Positions 34,156 to 45,300 of a stretch of 64,000 nt of DNA are shown piece by piece (the stretch's first letter is position 1; each line of letters opens with the position of its first letter). The notes beneath the pieces were generated by a model. It searched no databases and had not been told where the DNA came from. It saw only the letters and a program-made list of their open reading frames with translations. This DNA comes from Schizochytrium sp. TIO01 (lineage: Eukaryota; Sar; Bigyra; Thraustochytrida; Thraustochytriidae): the NCBI GenBank assembly GCA_004764695.1, contig SMSO01000032.1, forward strand, positions 1,076,501-1,140,500, given 5' to 3'. A program made the translations under genes and the position numbers.

Positions 34156-34619
34156 ACATACATGCTTCCCTTCCCAAATTCCCTTGCATTATTCCCCAAA
34201 AGAAGGCAACATCTAAACACATTTATGTGCCGCCCGTTGTCATCGCCATGCGTGCGGCCGCGGCCAAGGGTTGTGGAGCTGGTGTACTTTGGGACGTCGA
34301 GTACAGTTGCGACGCAAGCATGACAGTGACAGCATAGGCAGCTGTGAGGTTCATTAATGCAGATGCTTGCTCGTGCCTGCGTGCGAGAATAATAATAGCA
34401 CCAGATGGCATAATAATAAGGAGAGAGGTAGTACTACGGGTTCTAGGTAGGCCATACGCTCAGGGAATGTTTGAGATCTTCTCATTTGATCGTTTCATTC
34501 TGGCATCGTTGGAGTCTTGGAGAAACTCGCAGAGAGGTGCAGCTTCTCTTCCTAGTCTGTAGGAGCGTCTGTCGTTGGTGGGTCCTGGTACCCAACTTGT
34601 ACCAGGTCTTCCGCGCAGC
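34156..34619. other. Divergent promoter region
   Basis: 464 bases between the 168-aa gene and the transglutaminase-like gene. A GC-rich patch (34226-34330) is open on several frames of both strands, including a 33-codon upstream ORF on the plus strand from 34225; none looks conserved. Confidence 0.4.
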
Positions 34620-35909
34620 ATGGCTTCTGCGGACGCTGCTTCCCCCTGCTGCGAAAAGCAGGCACCTCGCCAAACGAGACGTCCGCAAGGGTTTGCCATC
34701 CGTACAAAACCTGCGCTAGCCCCCGCGCTTTTGTGCCTGGCGATCCTAGGTGGTGTGTTTTGCTTGTTTGATTTAGATGGGTTCGGATATATTCTTTTGC
34801 TTCTGCGGGGCACCAAGCTTCATACCAAAATAGTAGGGTCAATTATTGGATCAAATCATGTCGTCTTGCATGATGCAGCTTCAATTCTAGGCGTTGCAGC
34901 CGCTGAACAAGAGACTTTTACTGCGGAGCAACAAACCTTGGGCTTTTTTAATCAGACAAACAGCATCAGAGAGAAGGATGGTTTTATACATGATCATCTG
35001 ACCGAATCTCGCAGGGAGCTTGTTCATGAAATCCTAGGCGTGCTGAAGAGACCTGGTGATTCTGAGGTACAGCAGGCTGTGGAGTTCCTCGTTGCGTTTA
35101 TGCCTGAAAGTGATTTGCTGATATTAAATGCAACCTACTTGGCAGAAAATGTTCGTCTTGCCATGCGAGCAAGAAAGATGTACGCAGACCGCTGGGGAGG
35201 CAAAATATCGTGGATCACATTTCTGAATGATGTCCTACCATATGCTTCTTTAGCAGAGCCTCGAGATTCCTGGCGTAATATATTTTTCAAGTACATGAGC
35301 CGGGTCGTCGATCATTGCGACACAGCCACTTGCGCCGCCTTGGCGCTAAACCAAAAGGGATGGTCAATTGTAAATCCAGCCATTGTTTTTCAAGCGGCGA
35401 AGCCAAATGAGCTGAATAGCTATTCTCCATTTCAAACGATGAGACGACATAATTCATCCTGTACCGGTCTTTCTATATTCCTTGTCGATGCTTTAAGAAG
35501 CGTGGGAATACCTGCTCGTGTTGCAGGGGTGCCACACTGGAATAAAGGTTCAGGAATATGCCCCTCTGGAGATGCTGATGCACAATGCGGGAACCACAAC
35601 TGGGTTGAGGTATTTGCTGATGGCGCATGGCATTTCATTGACCAGCGTGGTGGAAGCCATAGCTTGGATCGGGGGTGGTTTTTTCCAGGAGACACAAATT
35701 TACAAACACCAAGTGTGCAAGCCCTAAATCATTCGATATACTCCACATCATGGGCTCCAACGTCTCATGTCCAAAATTTGGATACAGAAGGGGTATACAA
35801 GGCATTTCAAGCAGCTCTCTACTTCCCTATGGTTTGGGATTGGGACAATAAGCATATCCCTGCCTGGGAATCTGTTATGTTCTATCGTAGTATTCCTCAT
35901 GATTCCTAA
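34620..35909 (+). CDS. Transglutaminase-like membrane protein
   Basis: 429 residues; first ATG at 34620 (the frame is open from 34575 without ATG). A hydrophobic segment at about 35-60 (ALLCLAILGGVFCLF, then ILLLL) predicts a signal anchor with the rest lumenal or extracellular. The C-terminal half is a transglutaminase-core fold: nucleophile C281 in NSSCTGLSIFLVDALRSVG, H326 in GNHNWVEVFADG, D341 in WHFIDQRGG, followed by LDRGWFFPGD. The middle domain (YLAENVRLAMRARKMYADRWG ... FLNDVLPYASL) is the helical module that precedes the core in a family I know mainly from bacteria such as Bacteroidetes. The activity could be protease, amidase or crosslinking; the triad is complete but the substrate is unknown. 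It is convergent with the FN3/PA gene (297 bp). Confidence 0.8.
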   Translation: MASADAASPCCEKQAPRQTRRPQGFAIRTKPALAPALLCLAILGGVFCLFDLDGFGYILLLLRGTKLHTKIVGSIIGSNHVVLHDAASILGVAAAEQETFTAEQQTLGFFNQTNSIREKDGFIHDHLTESRRELVHEILGVLKRPGDSEVQQAVEFLVAFMPESDLLILNATYLAENVRLAMRARKMYADRWGGKISWITFLNDVLPYASLAEPRDSWRNIFFKYMSRVVDHCDTATCAALALNQKGWSIVNPAIVFQAAKPNELNSYSPFQTMRRHNSSCTGLSIFLVDALRSVGIPARVAGVPHWNKGSGICPSGDADAQCGNHNWVEVFADGAWHFIDQRGGSHSLDRGWFFPGDTNLQTPSVQALNHSIYSTSWAPTSHVQNLDTEGVYKAFQAALYFPMVWDWDNKHIPAWESVMFYRSIPHDS

Positions 35910-36206
35910 TCAAAGTGTCAACCAAGATTTTGTATGAACAAGTACATCCATTTACGTATGATCAATTATTGACAGATTGATTTAAGAAGAAATATCGCCT
36001 GCCTTATGGCTCTAACATGTGCGAGAAGAATTTTCAAGTATTGAACATATTAACTATTCTCATCTACTTATTGTTTAGAAGAAAAAATAAACGAACCACA
36101 TTTCAACTGATATATAATTTCCCGTGATCTGAGTTTTACATTAACTAGTGTCTATCAGAAAAAAGATCCCTGGGCAGCGTAAGCATGTTCACGCTTGCTT
36201 GCCTTT

Positions 36207-38813
36207 TTATACAATTAATAGAGCTTTCTTTGCTGCAGCTTGTGTAACAAGAACTGTAGGCATATGCAATGCCTCCCACTTACTTGCTCGATCGTGTTTT
36301 GCAAAACCTTCCCCAAGAGCTTTCGAAGATCCTGGACTACAGGCATTATCGAATGCTTCCTCACATGCCCCTGTCTGGTCAATAATAATCATGCCAAGCG
36401 CTCCTGCCTGTCGCACAAACTCTGCTTTATGTAGAAGTGGACAGTTGCCACGCTCTACTAGGACAATATAATCTGCCACGTCCCCTAAAAGAAGGCTGCA
36501 CGCATCTCGAGGTTCTGCAAATCGAACAACTCCATATATATCAAATGCTCGTGGAGAGTATGCAGCTGCCCAAGCGGGTATTCCTCTATAAAGGTTTTGG
36601 GGCAAATCACCGAAATCATCAGCTTTGCTTCTAAAACTTGAATCACTGGGTTCCTCTAACCATGAATTAGCTTCAGCAAGATGCACTACTACAAGTTGAA
36701 GCGCATCAGAAATCGTCACATAAATATCGGACGCTTTTCGGCTTGCTGGTAGTCCATTTATAACATGTCTCTTCTCTGACTTGACAAATTTGTGAAATGC
36801 AAGTAAAATATTTTCCGATTTTGCCTCTTGCATAATCTCCGCAGGAATGCTCTGTAAGGAGTGCCCACGAAGCGATACTTGCTGTGACGGGGGGCTTGGC
36901 CATCCAAGACCAAGTACATTCTTTGCGCGAATTCGAAATTCATAGAGGACTTCCGGCTGAAGATTGCAAAGCTCAATGCGGGCTTCCTCGTATGGAGCAG
37001 ATACACGATATATACTGTGCCAATCAGACTTCAGCGTACCATGCGCTACACTGCGATGATGTACAGTGCGTTTTTCTATAATTATCTCGCTAATATCATG
37101 TCCACCATCATCACTCGGCTCACCCCAATGAATAATGGTGCATGAAAGTGACGAATTGCTGGTGTCCAGCTTTGGGGCTAGTAGAGGCGCCAGCGGCGCT
37201 GATTCCCCAGTCGTGTCCAGCCTTTGCCAGGAAGACCATGCTCCTGGAATTCGTCGCTCTGCACTTAAAGATCGCGCACGAACCGCATAGCTTGTTGCAG
37301 AGGCAAGGCCAGCTATTTGCAAGGAAGTCCTTACCGTGGTATTGTGATGAGCTTTTACTAACAAACTCCCGAATGCTATAGGATTACAGATACGCCCTGC
37401 TATAATTGCATAAAGAGCAACATCAACATGGGCGGGGCGCCATTGCACTTCATACTCAGAAACTTGTTCCTCACGTAAAGTACTTAAGCTAACTGAGAGC
37501 CCGTGTCGCCCACTCTGATCAAGCTCCACCAAAGGCTGTGGAGGAATAATGAACCTTTTAAACATTGAAAGACGCAATTGACGTTGCCAATCTGGATATC
37601 CTCTTGATAAAGTATCATTGTTAGAAGAGGCTCCTTTGAGGCGAATCGTTGCAAAGCCCTCTGTATTGCGCCTACTTGAATAAGTGAACTGTAAAAGTTC
37701 GACCACCTCTTTACTATGATTGGATAAAGCTTGTATACGCACCAGCTCCTGCAATTCTTCATAGCTCATATTATCTATAAAACCAAATTCAATAGCTAAA
37801 GTTGAGCGTCTTGCTTTTCCACTCAGGGTACTCCGAGATGGGACGAAAAGTGTTGTACCTTCCAAAATTTCGTCTCGAAAACATGCTGTATCCACTTCTC
37901 GAAGTTTCGGATATTTTGCATAGTTTGGTTGTAATGGATTTGCAGAAAACTTAACCTTTCCAAATTCAAGCTTGGGATAAAGAAGCTGTATTGATGGCTT
38001 ATGCGGGCAAATCACTACTTCAAGTTGTCCAGACGCTACATAAACCAGACGATGCATTCCAAGTCGTTGCCACGATGGAGAAAGGACTGAATTTCGCTCA
38101 AGCTTATGGATGTATCGTGGTGCCTCCGCCAAACTTTTTGGAATCCATGCTGGTCTTGCCAGGAGATTTAAGGTGTCGCAGTCTGGTTGAATCTTTGATT
38201 CGCTATCAAGCTTTGGTGCTCGCCGGTTTCCACGTCTAAAGTTCTTCAATTGCTGGAGCTCGCAGTCAAGTAAGTTTTTCGGAACCTCTACTTTGTCGTC
38301 ATTCTCGATAACTACGGTTCGTTTTTCTGCTACAAAGTGAAGATACCAGTCCGCGATTGTCCATTCATTACTTTGGATATGAATTAGTGCAAATGCAGAT
38401 TCTGCACCTGGGGCAGGAAGCAATGGTTGTTCAGTAATACTTTTTTCTCCCTCGCAGCTTGCTATATACCAAGCTGCTTCAATTAAGTGAAACTTTTCTC
38501 GACATGGCCAATCATCTTCTTGCAAAGCAGAAAGATTTCGAAGGTTTGTTTGTGCAACGCGCCAGCAGTCATCATCATCAACACTTGGCTCAAAGAGCTT
38601 ATCCTCTGCAACTACGGGGCCTTGAAGAAACTGATTGGAAGAAATTCCGCCTGGATGTATTTCAAACACTTCTGCCAAGCCCAAACTTGCTGACTTTGCG
38701 TCCACTCTCAAAACTGGTATGCTTTGCACAACTACGAAAGCACATAGGAGTTTCTGCAGAACTGCCCAAGTTTCTTCTGAACTTAACTTTATACGCATGG
38801 GGCTGGGCAACAT
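36207..38813 (-). CDS. Secreted JmjC-like/FN3/PA multidomain protein
   Basis: 868 residues. The N-terminus has a hydrophobic run (LLCAFVVVQSIPVL) ending before VDAKS, a likely signal peptide. Residues about 235-350 resemble a JmjC/cupin-8 barrel: RLVYVASGQLEVVI, LLYPKLEFGKV, PNYAKYPKLREVD, and EGTTLFVPSRSTL where the second metal His is expected. The HxD and distal His appear replaced (SWQ and SRS), so it should not bind iron. Two fibronectin type III-like domains follow (about 425-535 and 535-650; second: ALQPEVLYEFRIRAKN-like NLQPEVLYEFRIRAKNVLG). A protease-associated (PA) domain lies at about 690-865: YIVLVERGNCPLLHKAEFV, then AGALGMIIID and MPTVLVT. No peptidase domain is present. The likely role is protein or glycan interaction in the secretory route or at the surface (inference). 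Confidence 0.75.
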   Translation of the reverse strand: MLPSPMRIKLSSEETWAVLQKLLCAFVVVQSIPVLRVDAKSASLGLAEVFEIHPGGISSNQFLQGPVVAEDKLFEPSVDDDDCWRVAQTNLRNLSALQEDDWPCREKFHLIEAAWYIASCEGEKSITEQPLLPAPGAESAFALIHIQSNEWTIADWYLHFVAEKRTVVIENDDKVEVPKNLLDCELQQLKNFRRGNRRAPKLDSESKIQPDCDTLNLLARPAWIPKSLAEAPRYIHKLERNSVLSPSWQRLGMHRLVYVASGQLEVVICPHKPSIQLLYPKLEFGKVKFSANPLQPNYAKYPKLREVDTACFRDEILEGTTLFVPSRSTLSGKARRSTLAIEFGFIDNMSYEELQELVRIQALSNHSKEVVELLQFTYSSRRNTEGFATIRLKGASSNNDTLSRGYPDWQRQLRLSMFKRFIIPPQPLVELDQSGRHGLSVSLSTLREEQVSEYEVQWRPAHVDVALYAIIAGRICNPIAFGSLLVKAHHNTTVRTSLQIAGLASATSYAVRARSLSAERRIPGAWSSWQRLDTTGESAPLAPLLAPKLDTSNSSLSCTIIHWGEPSDDGGHDISEIIIEKRTVHHRSVAHGTLKSDWHSIYRVSAPYEEARIELCNLQPEVLYEFRIRAKNVLGLGWPSPPSQQVSLRGHSLQSIPAEIMQEAKSENILLAFHKFVKSEKRHVINGLPASRKASDIYVTISDALQLVVVHLAEANSWLEEPSDSSFRSKADDFGDLPQNLYRGIPAWAAAYSPRAFDIYGVVRFAEPRDACSLLLGDVADYIVLVERGNCPLLHKAEFVRQAGALGMIIIDQTGACEEAFDNACSPGSSKALGEGFAKHDRASKWEALHMPTVLVTQAAAKKALLIV

Positions 38814-39293
38814 CCTTCAATCCAGCGATGTGACAGAATTTTAGCTTTCCCGTTGCCCAACACAACAGCGAGCTTTGAAGTTTTGCCCACTATAAATAGA
38901 CCTTCATCTGCATCCGACTACTTTCAAAGTTCAATTTCCATTATTTAAATGTGGCCGTTTATTTACGGAAATCCGATAATAATTTTCGGAAATCCGATAC
39001 CCTGGTCATTGCTTGAGAGCACGTGTCCCAGGTGCTAGTTTTGTTAGCTGCTTCTGCGACGTATTTTGCGTATGGTGATATCAAAGAACTTTTGGGGCTC
39101 GCAGGCTTGTGCAAAGCTTTACCAAGCAAGCATTGTCGCACTTTTTTGTCATACTTCAGAAGCCGTGATATTATATTGCACAAGTAACAGGAAAACTCGC
39201 AAAATAGAGATTGTGTTTAAGGGCCGAAACTGGTTACTTCTTTTCTGTAAAGCTTTTACTTTCAGAATCAGAAAGAACGTTTATGAGGAGGCT
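38814..39293. other. Divergent promoter region, FN3/PA protein and polycystin
   Basis: 480 bases. An acceptor-like TTTTACTTTCAG ends at 39265 on the plus strand and would fit a 5' UTR intron of the polycystin gene. The open frame that runs from 39072 into the polycystin gene encodes no recognisable domain before 39294. Confidence 0.45.
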
Positions 39294-42134
39294 ATGGCTA
39301 CGCAGGCTACGCTAGCAGCACTTCGTAAACGGAGCTCTGCTGCTGCTACTCGAGGAGTCCGTCGTGCAGGACTACACCTTGTGCGACCTAACTGGTATCC
39401 ATTTGATGAGGAGCACTTGGTAGCTGCGAAACTTGAAAAATTAAGGAAAGACGCACATCTGACCGACCTCGAACTTGTCAGTGTCCGTATTCAAGCCGTC
39501 TTTCGAGGCTTCCGTGCTCGAAAGTATGCTTCGAGAGTCTTTCATCGAAAGGTTCTTGTAAGTAAAGCGGCCTTCATTAAAGTTTCTACAGAACTGAAAC
39601 GATATCATCTTGGGTGGAGATATCTTTCAGTGCATATGGTCCTTTATACACTTGCAATATTGCTCGCTTATTTTCAGTTCGCTGCGTTCATTCCATCAGC
39701 ATATAGCCAAGAATATGCATTGCTCAATTCCTTAGACCGAGTTGGCCAGTCTGCGGGTTTCACGTACGATGAGGTATCCTCTGTTTCAGGAGCGGTAGAC
39801 TTTATCAAATACATGGCTCGTGAGTTAAACAACCCTGACCCATACTACATGGATGAGCGGAATGTGAGTGACCTGTGTATTTTCGAATCTTGCCCTTCCA
39901 ACCTTTCCGAGGCTATTGAAGAATGCACAGCAATTACAAAGTATAGCGGCTTCCTTGATCAATATAACCGGCAGCAGATCGGGCTTGTAGTGATGCAAAA
40001 TCGTCGGAAACTTGTTCCATGTAAAGCTGCTATGCGGGACATTTATCAAGAGCTTGATATAAATCACGATGATAACTCCACCAGTATGTGCGCCTCGGAG
40101 CACTCTACAAGTAGCACTTATCAGAGTCAATATGCATCCTGGTATCCGGAGATCCTCACAAACTTTTCGTTGTTCAAGGTGAATCCATTTCAGTTTGACT
40201 CAAACCTTGATTCATTTCTTGTTGCTTTTGATCTTGGGCTCTTAAATATAGAAGAAGGATTTATGGAATGCGCATTAACTTACCTTTTTGATACTGTTCA
40301 CTGGGTAGACCAAATGACCTCCGATTTATGTGCTGTGATGGTAGTTCAAAACTTAAACGGTGAAGGGCGGTACGGATATATGAACCTGTGCTTTGAAACA
40401 GATATTGGAGGTTTGGTTACATCTAAGGTTATTGTGCATTCAGCTCAGCCTTCGAGCACTTCTGTTCGTGTTGGTGCAATTTTTCTTGCAAGTATATATG
40501 CTCTCTTCGTTATCGTGAGTGCTGTGTTCGCATTCATTAAGATATTACGGAAAGTTCAGTGCAAAGTTGGCCGCTGGAAAACAAAACGCACACGTGCACC
40601 ATGCTGGCTGTCCATTCTTTTTGACCTTAGTTTGTCTTTTCTTCATGGTGTGGTAATTGTGCGTTTTTTCCAGTATGAAACGGCAAGTGATTTTACACCT
40701 TTTATCGGAGCAGATATGGAAGACATATTGATTGGCGTCAATAAAATTGTATCTTTCATTCAGGGCGTGACATTTACCCGAAATATATACGCCGTCCTTC
40801 TCATCTTCATGGTCATTCGTACGATTCAGCATCTTGACTTTCACCCTGACACGGGTATTATCTCTCGAACACTTGGTAGAGCTTCTTCGGATATTTATTC
40901 CTTCGTGTTTGTGTTTTTGGTACTTGTTCTTTCGTATGCATATGTAGGCCTTCTCATGTACAGTCCCTATGGCTCAGCCTTCTCATCGTTTTACGAATCT
41001 GTCAAAACTCTTCTCTTTGTATCAATGGGTGAATTTGATGACGCAATGGAAATTATTTTCTCGACGACCATACAAATAGATAGTGGCGTGGCGCAAGTTT
41101 ACTTTTGGACGTATGTCTTCTTTACAACACTGGTTCTTTTCAATATTCTACTGAGTATTGTTGTAGAAAGCTTTGTCACTTTTCAAGAGCACTGCAGAGC
41201 ATCCCCCACGATCACCTTTCGTCAGAGCTTACTTTTAGCTCTGGATATATTAAGATATGACATGGTGTACTTTTACTGGCCTCAGTTTAAACTTTGCATT
41301 CACAGTATTCGCAAAGACAAAGGAAAGCAACAAACAATATCCAAACCTGAAGCTGTATCTGCTTTGACGACTGCACATGCAGCTGCCGTTGGTACAGCCG
41401 GAACCACATCTACAGGAGTAAACCCAGTAATAACGACAGGAAGGGTTAATTTCTCTTCTCCTTCCGCCTCTTCCTCTTTGGGATACCTAGAGGCGGTTTC
41501 TATGAATCTTGACACTAGTCTTGGAAATGACCAATCGCCATCAACCACAAGTACGGAGGAAGAGGTGAACCTTCATCTACCTGATTTATCTTCGACAAAT
41601 AAGGCCTCGTCAAACAAAACAAAACCGCTCGTAGGTAGTACTCGGTTTTCTTCTAATGCTGAGGATGATAAATCGCGCATAGGCTCCTCTGAGGTGTCTC
41701 ATACCCGCGATGCAACCATGTTATTTAATAGTGGCACCAACATGTTTGATATTCTTCAAACTCCTCATCGCTATCTCGATCGTCTCGCATTTCTTAGATA
41801 TCACTTGGCCGGTTCTGTCCCGACGTTTGCACTACGCCAAGAGCTAGAACAAGTTTTTTCTTCCAGAATGTCAGAACGTCTACTATGGCTTCTTCGAGCT
41901 CGCACTGAGGAGTTGCGCCCATCGCAAGCTAGGGAGGAAGTCGATATGTTTTTCACAGAAAATGCAAGCCAAATTTACATAATTGACCAGTTAAAACGTG
42001 TCGGGAATCGTCTAGATGAAATTACAGAGCTGCAGAAGCGCAATTCGTTTGCTGGCGCCACAACAGTTCGTTCCAACGAGGACCAGATCCATCCGACAAA
42101 TGACACACAACTTCGCTCAAGGCAAAGTATTTAG
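39294..42134 (+). CDS. PKD2: Polycystin-2-like (PKD2/TRPP) cation channel
   Basis: Six-transmembrane TRPP channel subunit, known from cilia and from cell membranes of protists. I chose ATG 39294 (MATQATLAAL, 946 aa) because a splice-acceptor-like sequence precedes it; ATG 39072 would add 74 residues. An IQ motif at about 62-76 (VRIQAVFRGFRARKY) is a calmodulin site. TM1 is at about 105-130, then a 255-residue extracellular polycystin (TOP) domain with Cys and Asn-glycosylation sites. TM2-TM5 lie at about 388-556, a pore helix ends in the filter-like SMGEFDD (about 580; LGD in PKD2), and TM6 is at about 601-628. The cytosolic C-terminus has a Ser/Thr-rich linker and ends in an amphipathic, possibly coiled-coil stretch (IYIIDQLKRVGNRLDEITEL). 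It is tail to tail with CEP290. Flagellar calcium signalling is the likely role (inference). Confidence 0.9.
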   Translation: MATQATLAALRKRSSAAATRGVRRAGLHLVRPNWYPFDEEHLVAAKLEKLRKDAHLTDLELVSVRIQAVFRGFRARKYASRVFHRKVLVSKAAFIKVSTELKRYHLGWRYLSVHMVLYTLAILLAYFQFAAFIPSAYSQEYALLNSLDRVGQSAGFTYDEVSSVSGAVDFIKYMARELNNPDPYYMDERNVSDLCIFESCPSNLSEAIEECTAITKYSGFLDQYNRQQIGLVVMQNRRKLVPCKAAMRDIYQELDINHDDNSTSMCASEHSTSSTYQSQYASWYPEILTNFSLFKVNPFQFDSNLDSFLVAFDLGLLNIEEGFMECALTYLFDTVHWVDQMTSDLCAVMVVQNLNGEGRYGYMNLCFETDIGGLVTSKVIVHSAQPSSTSVRVGAIFLASIYALFVIVSAVFAFIKILRKVQCKVGRWKTKRTRAPCWLSILFDLSLSFLHGVVIVRFFQYETASDFTPFIGADMEDILIGVNKIVSFIQGVTFTRNIYAVLLIFMVIRTIQHLDFHPDTGIISRTLGRASSDIYSFVFVFLVLVLSYAYVGLLMYSPYGSAFSSFYESVKTLLFVSMGEFDDAMEIIFSTTIQIDSGVAQVYFWTYVFFTTLVLFNILLSIVVESFVTFQEHCRASPTITFRQSLLLALDILRYDMVYFYWPQFKLCIHSIRKDKGKQQTISKPEAVSALTTAHAAAVGTAGTTSTGVNPVITTGRVNFSSPSASSSLGYLEAVSMNLDTSLGNDQSPSTTSTEEEVNLHLPDLSSTNKASSNKTKPLVGSTRFSSNAEDDKSRIGSSEVSHTRDATMLFNSGTNMFDILQTPHRYLDRLAFLRYHLAGSVPTFALRQELEQVFSSRMSERLLWLLRARTEELRPSQAREEVDMFFTENASQIYIIDQLKRVGNRLDEITELQKRNSFAGATTVRSNEDQIHPTNDTQLRSRQSI

Positions 42135-42319
42135 GTTTTGTTTATTCATTTGAAATTGTTGAAATGTGTTTCTTTCCTTTTATTTTATGATACATGCTGC
42201 AATCTAGGCTAAAAATGCACTAATAGTTATAGGTACAAGAGAATTTAGCGCGTAAACAAAATTAACAAAGAATCAAAATTATATTTATCAAAGACGCTAA
42301 AGCTTACCTCATTTAGCAT

Positions 42320-45300
42320 TTAGTTCTCAAGAAGGCGCGCCCGAAGCCTCGAGTTTTCTTCCGTGGCTTGCTGATAGCGGTATTTTAGATCCTCAATCTC
42401 TTCGAAGAAGTCCATGTCAAATGCATTTAGCTCGTTCTTAAGACGCCGGTTCTCTTCACGTAAATCGTCCAGCTCGGCGTGGACTTCATGGCCAGCAGCC
42501 CCTAATGAAATACCACTTGGTAGATCTGTGGCTGCAGTTACCTCCATGCGTAAAGCTTCAATGACACGAGTTTGCTCTCTTACTTTGCGACGAAGATCGT
42601 CCACCTCGTAATCTCTACCATTACCTGAGTGGGGCTGACGACCAGTCAACCTGTCACTAGCTTGTTGCAACTCGTCAGCAAGTTTTTCATTTTCGGTACG
42701 CAGGGAAGTCGCCTGTGCTCGCTCTTTATCTACATCGGCCTCCAGTGACCTTACTTGTCGCCGGAGATTCCTTACAGCGTCTTGCAGTCGAATCGCTTTA
42801 GCTGAAGCATCATTGTATTTGCTTGAATTTTGCTGCAAGCTTTCTTTTTGTGCGATGAGTTCTTGGTTCTCTTGCTTTAACGATTTGACTTGCTTTTGCA
42901 AATCTGTATATCTAGCGTTACTTGTGGAACTCCGCTTGAGACGTTCATTCTCTGCTTGAAGTTTGCTCACCACCTTCTTCATAGATTCAACCACATTTTC
43001 AAGATCTCGTTCTCGCTTGAAGCGCTCACCCGGGGCTCGCGGGGCGCTATGTGCAGGTGAAGAGGAACCTTGCTTCATTTCATCATCGCGACGGACCTTT
43101 TCATAGCGGCTGGAAAGCTGCTCCATCTCAAAACGCAACTCTAGAATTGTGTTGTCACGATCTAATAATTCATTCTCAAGTTCTCGCGCATCTCTGCGGG
43201 ACTGATTCAACTGCTGCCTCAATTCATCTTCACGTGAGTATTGATCTTCGGCAATTTGAAGAGAGTCAGCATTGCCGGTGCGATGTCTCTTTCGGAATTG
43301 AAGAGACTCTAGTTCATCTTCAGCCTCACGCAAACGGACGCGGGTTGCCCGCAAATCCGAATTGAGTTTAGCAATCTCAGAAGGATGCTCAATTTCTGTA
43401 AGACGTCGCAACTCAGTGATTTGATCATTCTTCTCTTCAATCTCTTGCAAAGCTTCGTCGAGGTTCCGGCGGAGGTCACGAACTTGTTCTTGCTCCTTGA
43501 CGGTCCGTGATGCCCCGTTTGCTGTTGCCCCCCAAGCAGACGACGGGGCGCGAAGAGATCTAGCTTGCTGGCTTACCTTCTCGACCAGCTGCTTTGCTTG
43601 TTGCGTTTGAGCTCGCGATGCTTCAAGCTCACGAGTCCGCTCTTCCAATCGCCGTGTTAGAAGAGCAACCTTCTTTTCTAGTTTCTTATCTGCTTCCCAC
43701 CTCGATGTGGAATCTTGATTTGCATTAGCATTATGAGAGGTTGCGGACAGAACATGATTTGAATTGTAACCAGAGGACTTTGCAGCCGAACGAAGTGCAG
43801 CGTTTTGAGCTTCAAGTACCTTGACACGCTTCTCCAGCCGCTCGATCTCTTGAGATGATGCAGCTGTATCACTGTGATCATTTCTTTGAGTATTGTCAGG
43901 TGCCTTGGACTCGCCACCCCCTCTTGTTTGCAAAGCTTGCAAATTCTGCAGATTTTCGCGCAAACGTCGGTTTTCTCGGCGCAACTCGTCAATTTTACGC
44001 TGTAATTTCCCCACGTCAGCACCCGACCGAGATTGCTCTTCGCCACGCAGTTCGGCCTCATCTGCTTGTTCTTGGAGTTCTTGGCGAAGTTTACTATTTT
44101 CCGTGCGAAACTTTTCTTCCCGGCGTTTTGTGTTGTCAAGATCCTGCTGGGTTTGCTCGACCCGCTCACGGAGCGCCTCAAGCTGATCTCGTACATTAGC
44201 TGTCACTGCTTGATTCTCATCATCTTTGCTGGGCTTTCGAACGGTTGAGCTTAGCGCATTCATGGCACGGTCACGTTTGATAAGCTCTTGTTCATGCTCT
44301 TCTTCAGCCTTAACGAACTCAGTTTTCAAAGCAAGTACAGCAGAACGAAGGCCGGCTAAGGTCTTTTCCTTCGCAGCTAACTGCCCGCGAAGTTGCTTAA
44401 GAAGCTCTTTGGCACCATGGGCTTCATTTTGTTCTGCCATTCGTCGCACCTTTTCGCGAAGAGTTTCGGCAATTTCAGCACTTTGTCCTGCGCGATCCTC
44501 GGCTTTGCCACGTAGAATTTGCAACTCCTCTACCATTCGCTCAAGCTCTAGAATGCGGCGGTCCTTCCTTTCAAGAATGATGTCTGCCTCTTCGAGTCGA
44601 TCAACAAGCTCACGGTTATATGCTGCATCAGCATACTCCGCCCCGCCTTCATCTCCTTGGCCTGGAATAGCTCCACGAGAGATATCTTCGTACGCAGTAC
44701 GCAGATTATTGATTGCATCGCGATTATCTTCATACAGTTTCTCCGTGAGGCGTTCAATCTCGGCCTGGTCTCGCTCTCGTTCAGCAAGTACAGCCTTACG
44801 TTCCATCTCAAGCTTCTGCTTGAGAGCCTCGATGGTTTGGTTTTTGCGAGCAATTATATCCTTGAAGGACGCGACAGACTGCTGTGCGGCGACCTGTAAT
44901 TTTCGCGCATCAGCCTGGTAGAGATTTGCAGCTCGATTCTTGACGTGCTGTCGACCTGTCGCGCTAGCGTATTCAAGTTCTTCGCCTTGATTCGCTTCAT
45001 CATCCTCGTCAAGATTGAGATCTTCCGGATCATCAGGAAGCCCTTCAGCACGAAGTCGCTTTCGCAGTAGACGAACTTGGTTGGCTTTATGTTGAAGTTG
45101 ACGCTGAAAGCGCTCCTCTCGGTCTTCTGCTTCGCGAAGTTGGCGATCAAGTTCAGCTAGTGTAGCCGAAGAGGTGTGAGATACATCATGCGATGGAATG
45201 TTCTTTTCAATTTGTAACATTGAAGAACGAACCTCTTCCTCGCCGAGTTCTCTGACGAGGTGATCTGAAGAATCGATCACAGAACTACCCTTTGGCATCG

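Noticed and set aside
33704-34216. 170-codon plus-strand ORF
   Set aside because: It overlaps the inferred two-exon minus-strand gene, whose splice sites and composition are better; the plus-strand product is Ser/Leu/Phe-rich without a domain.
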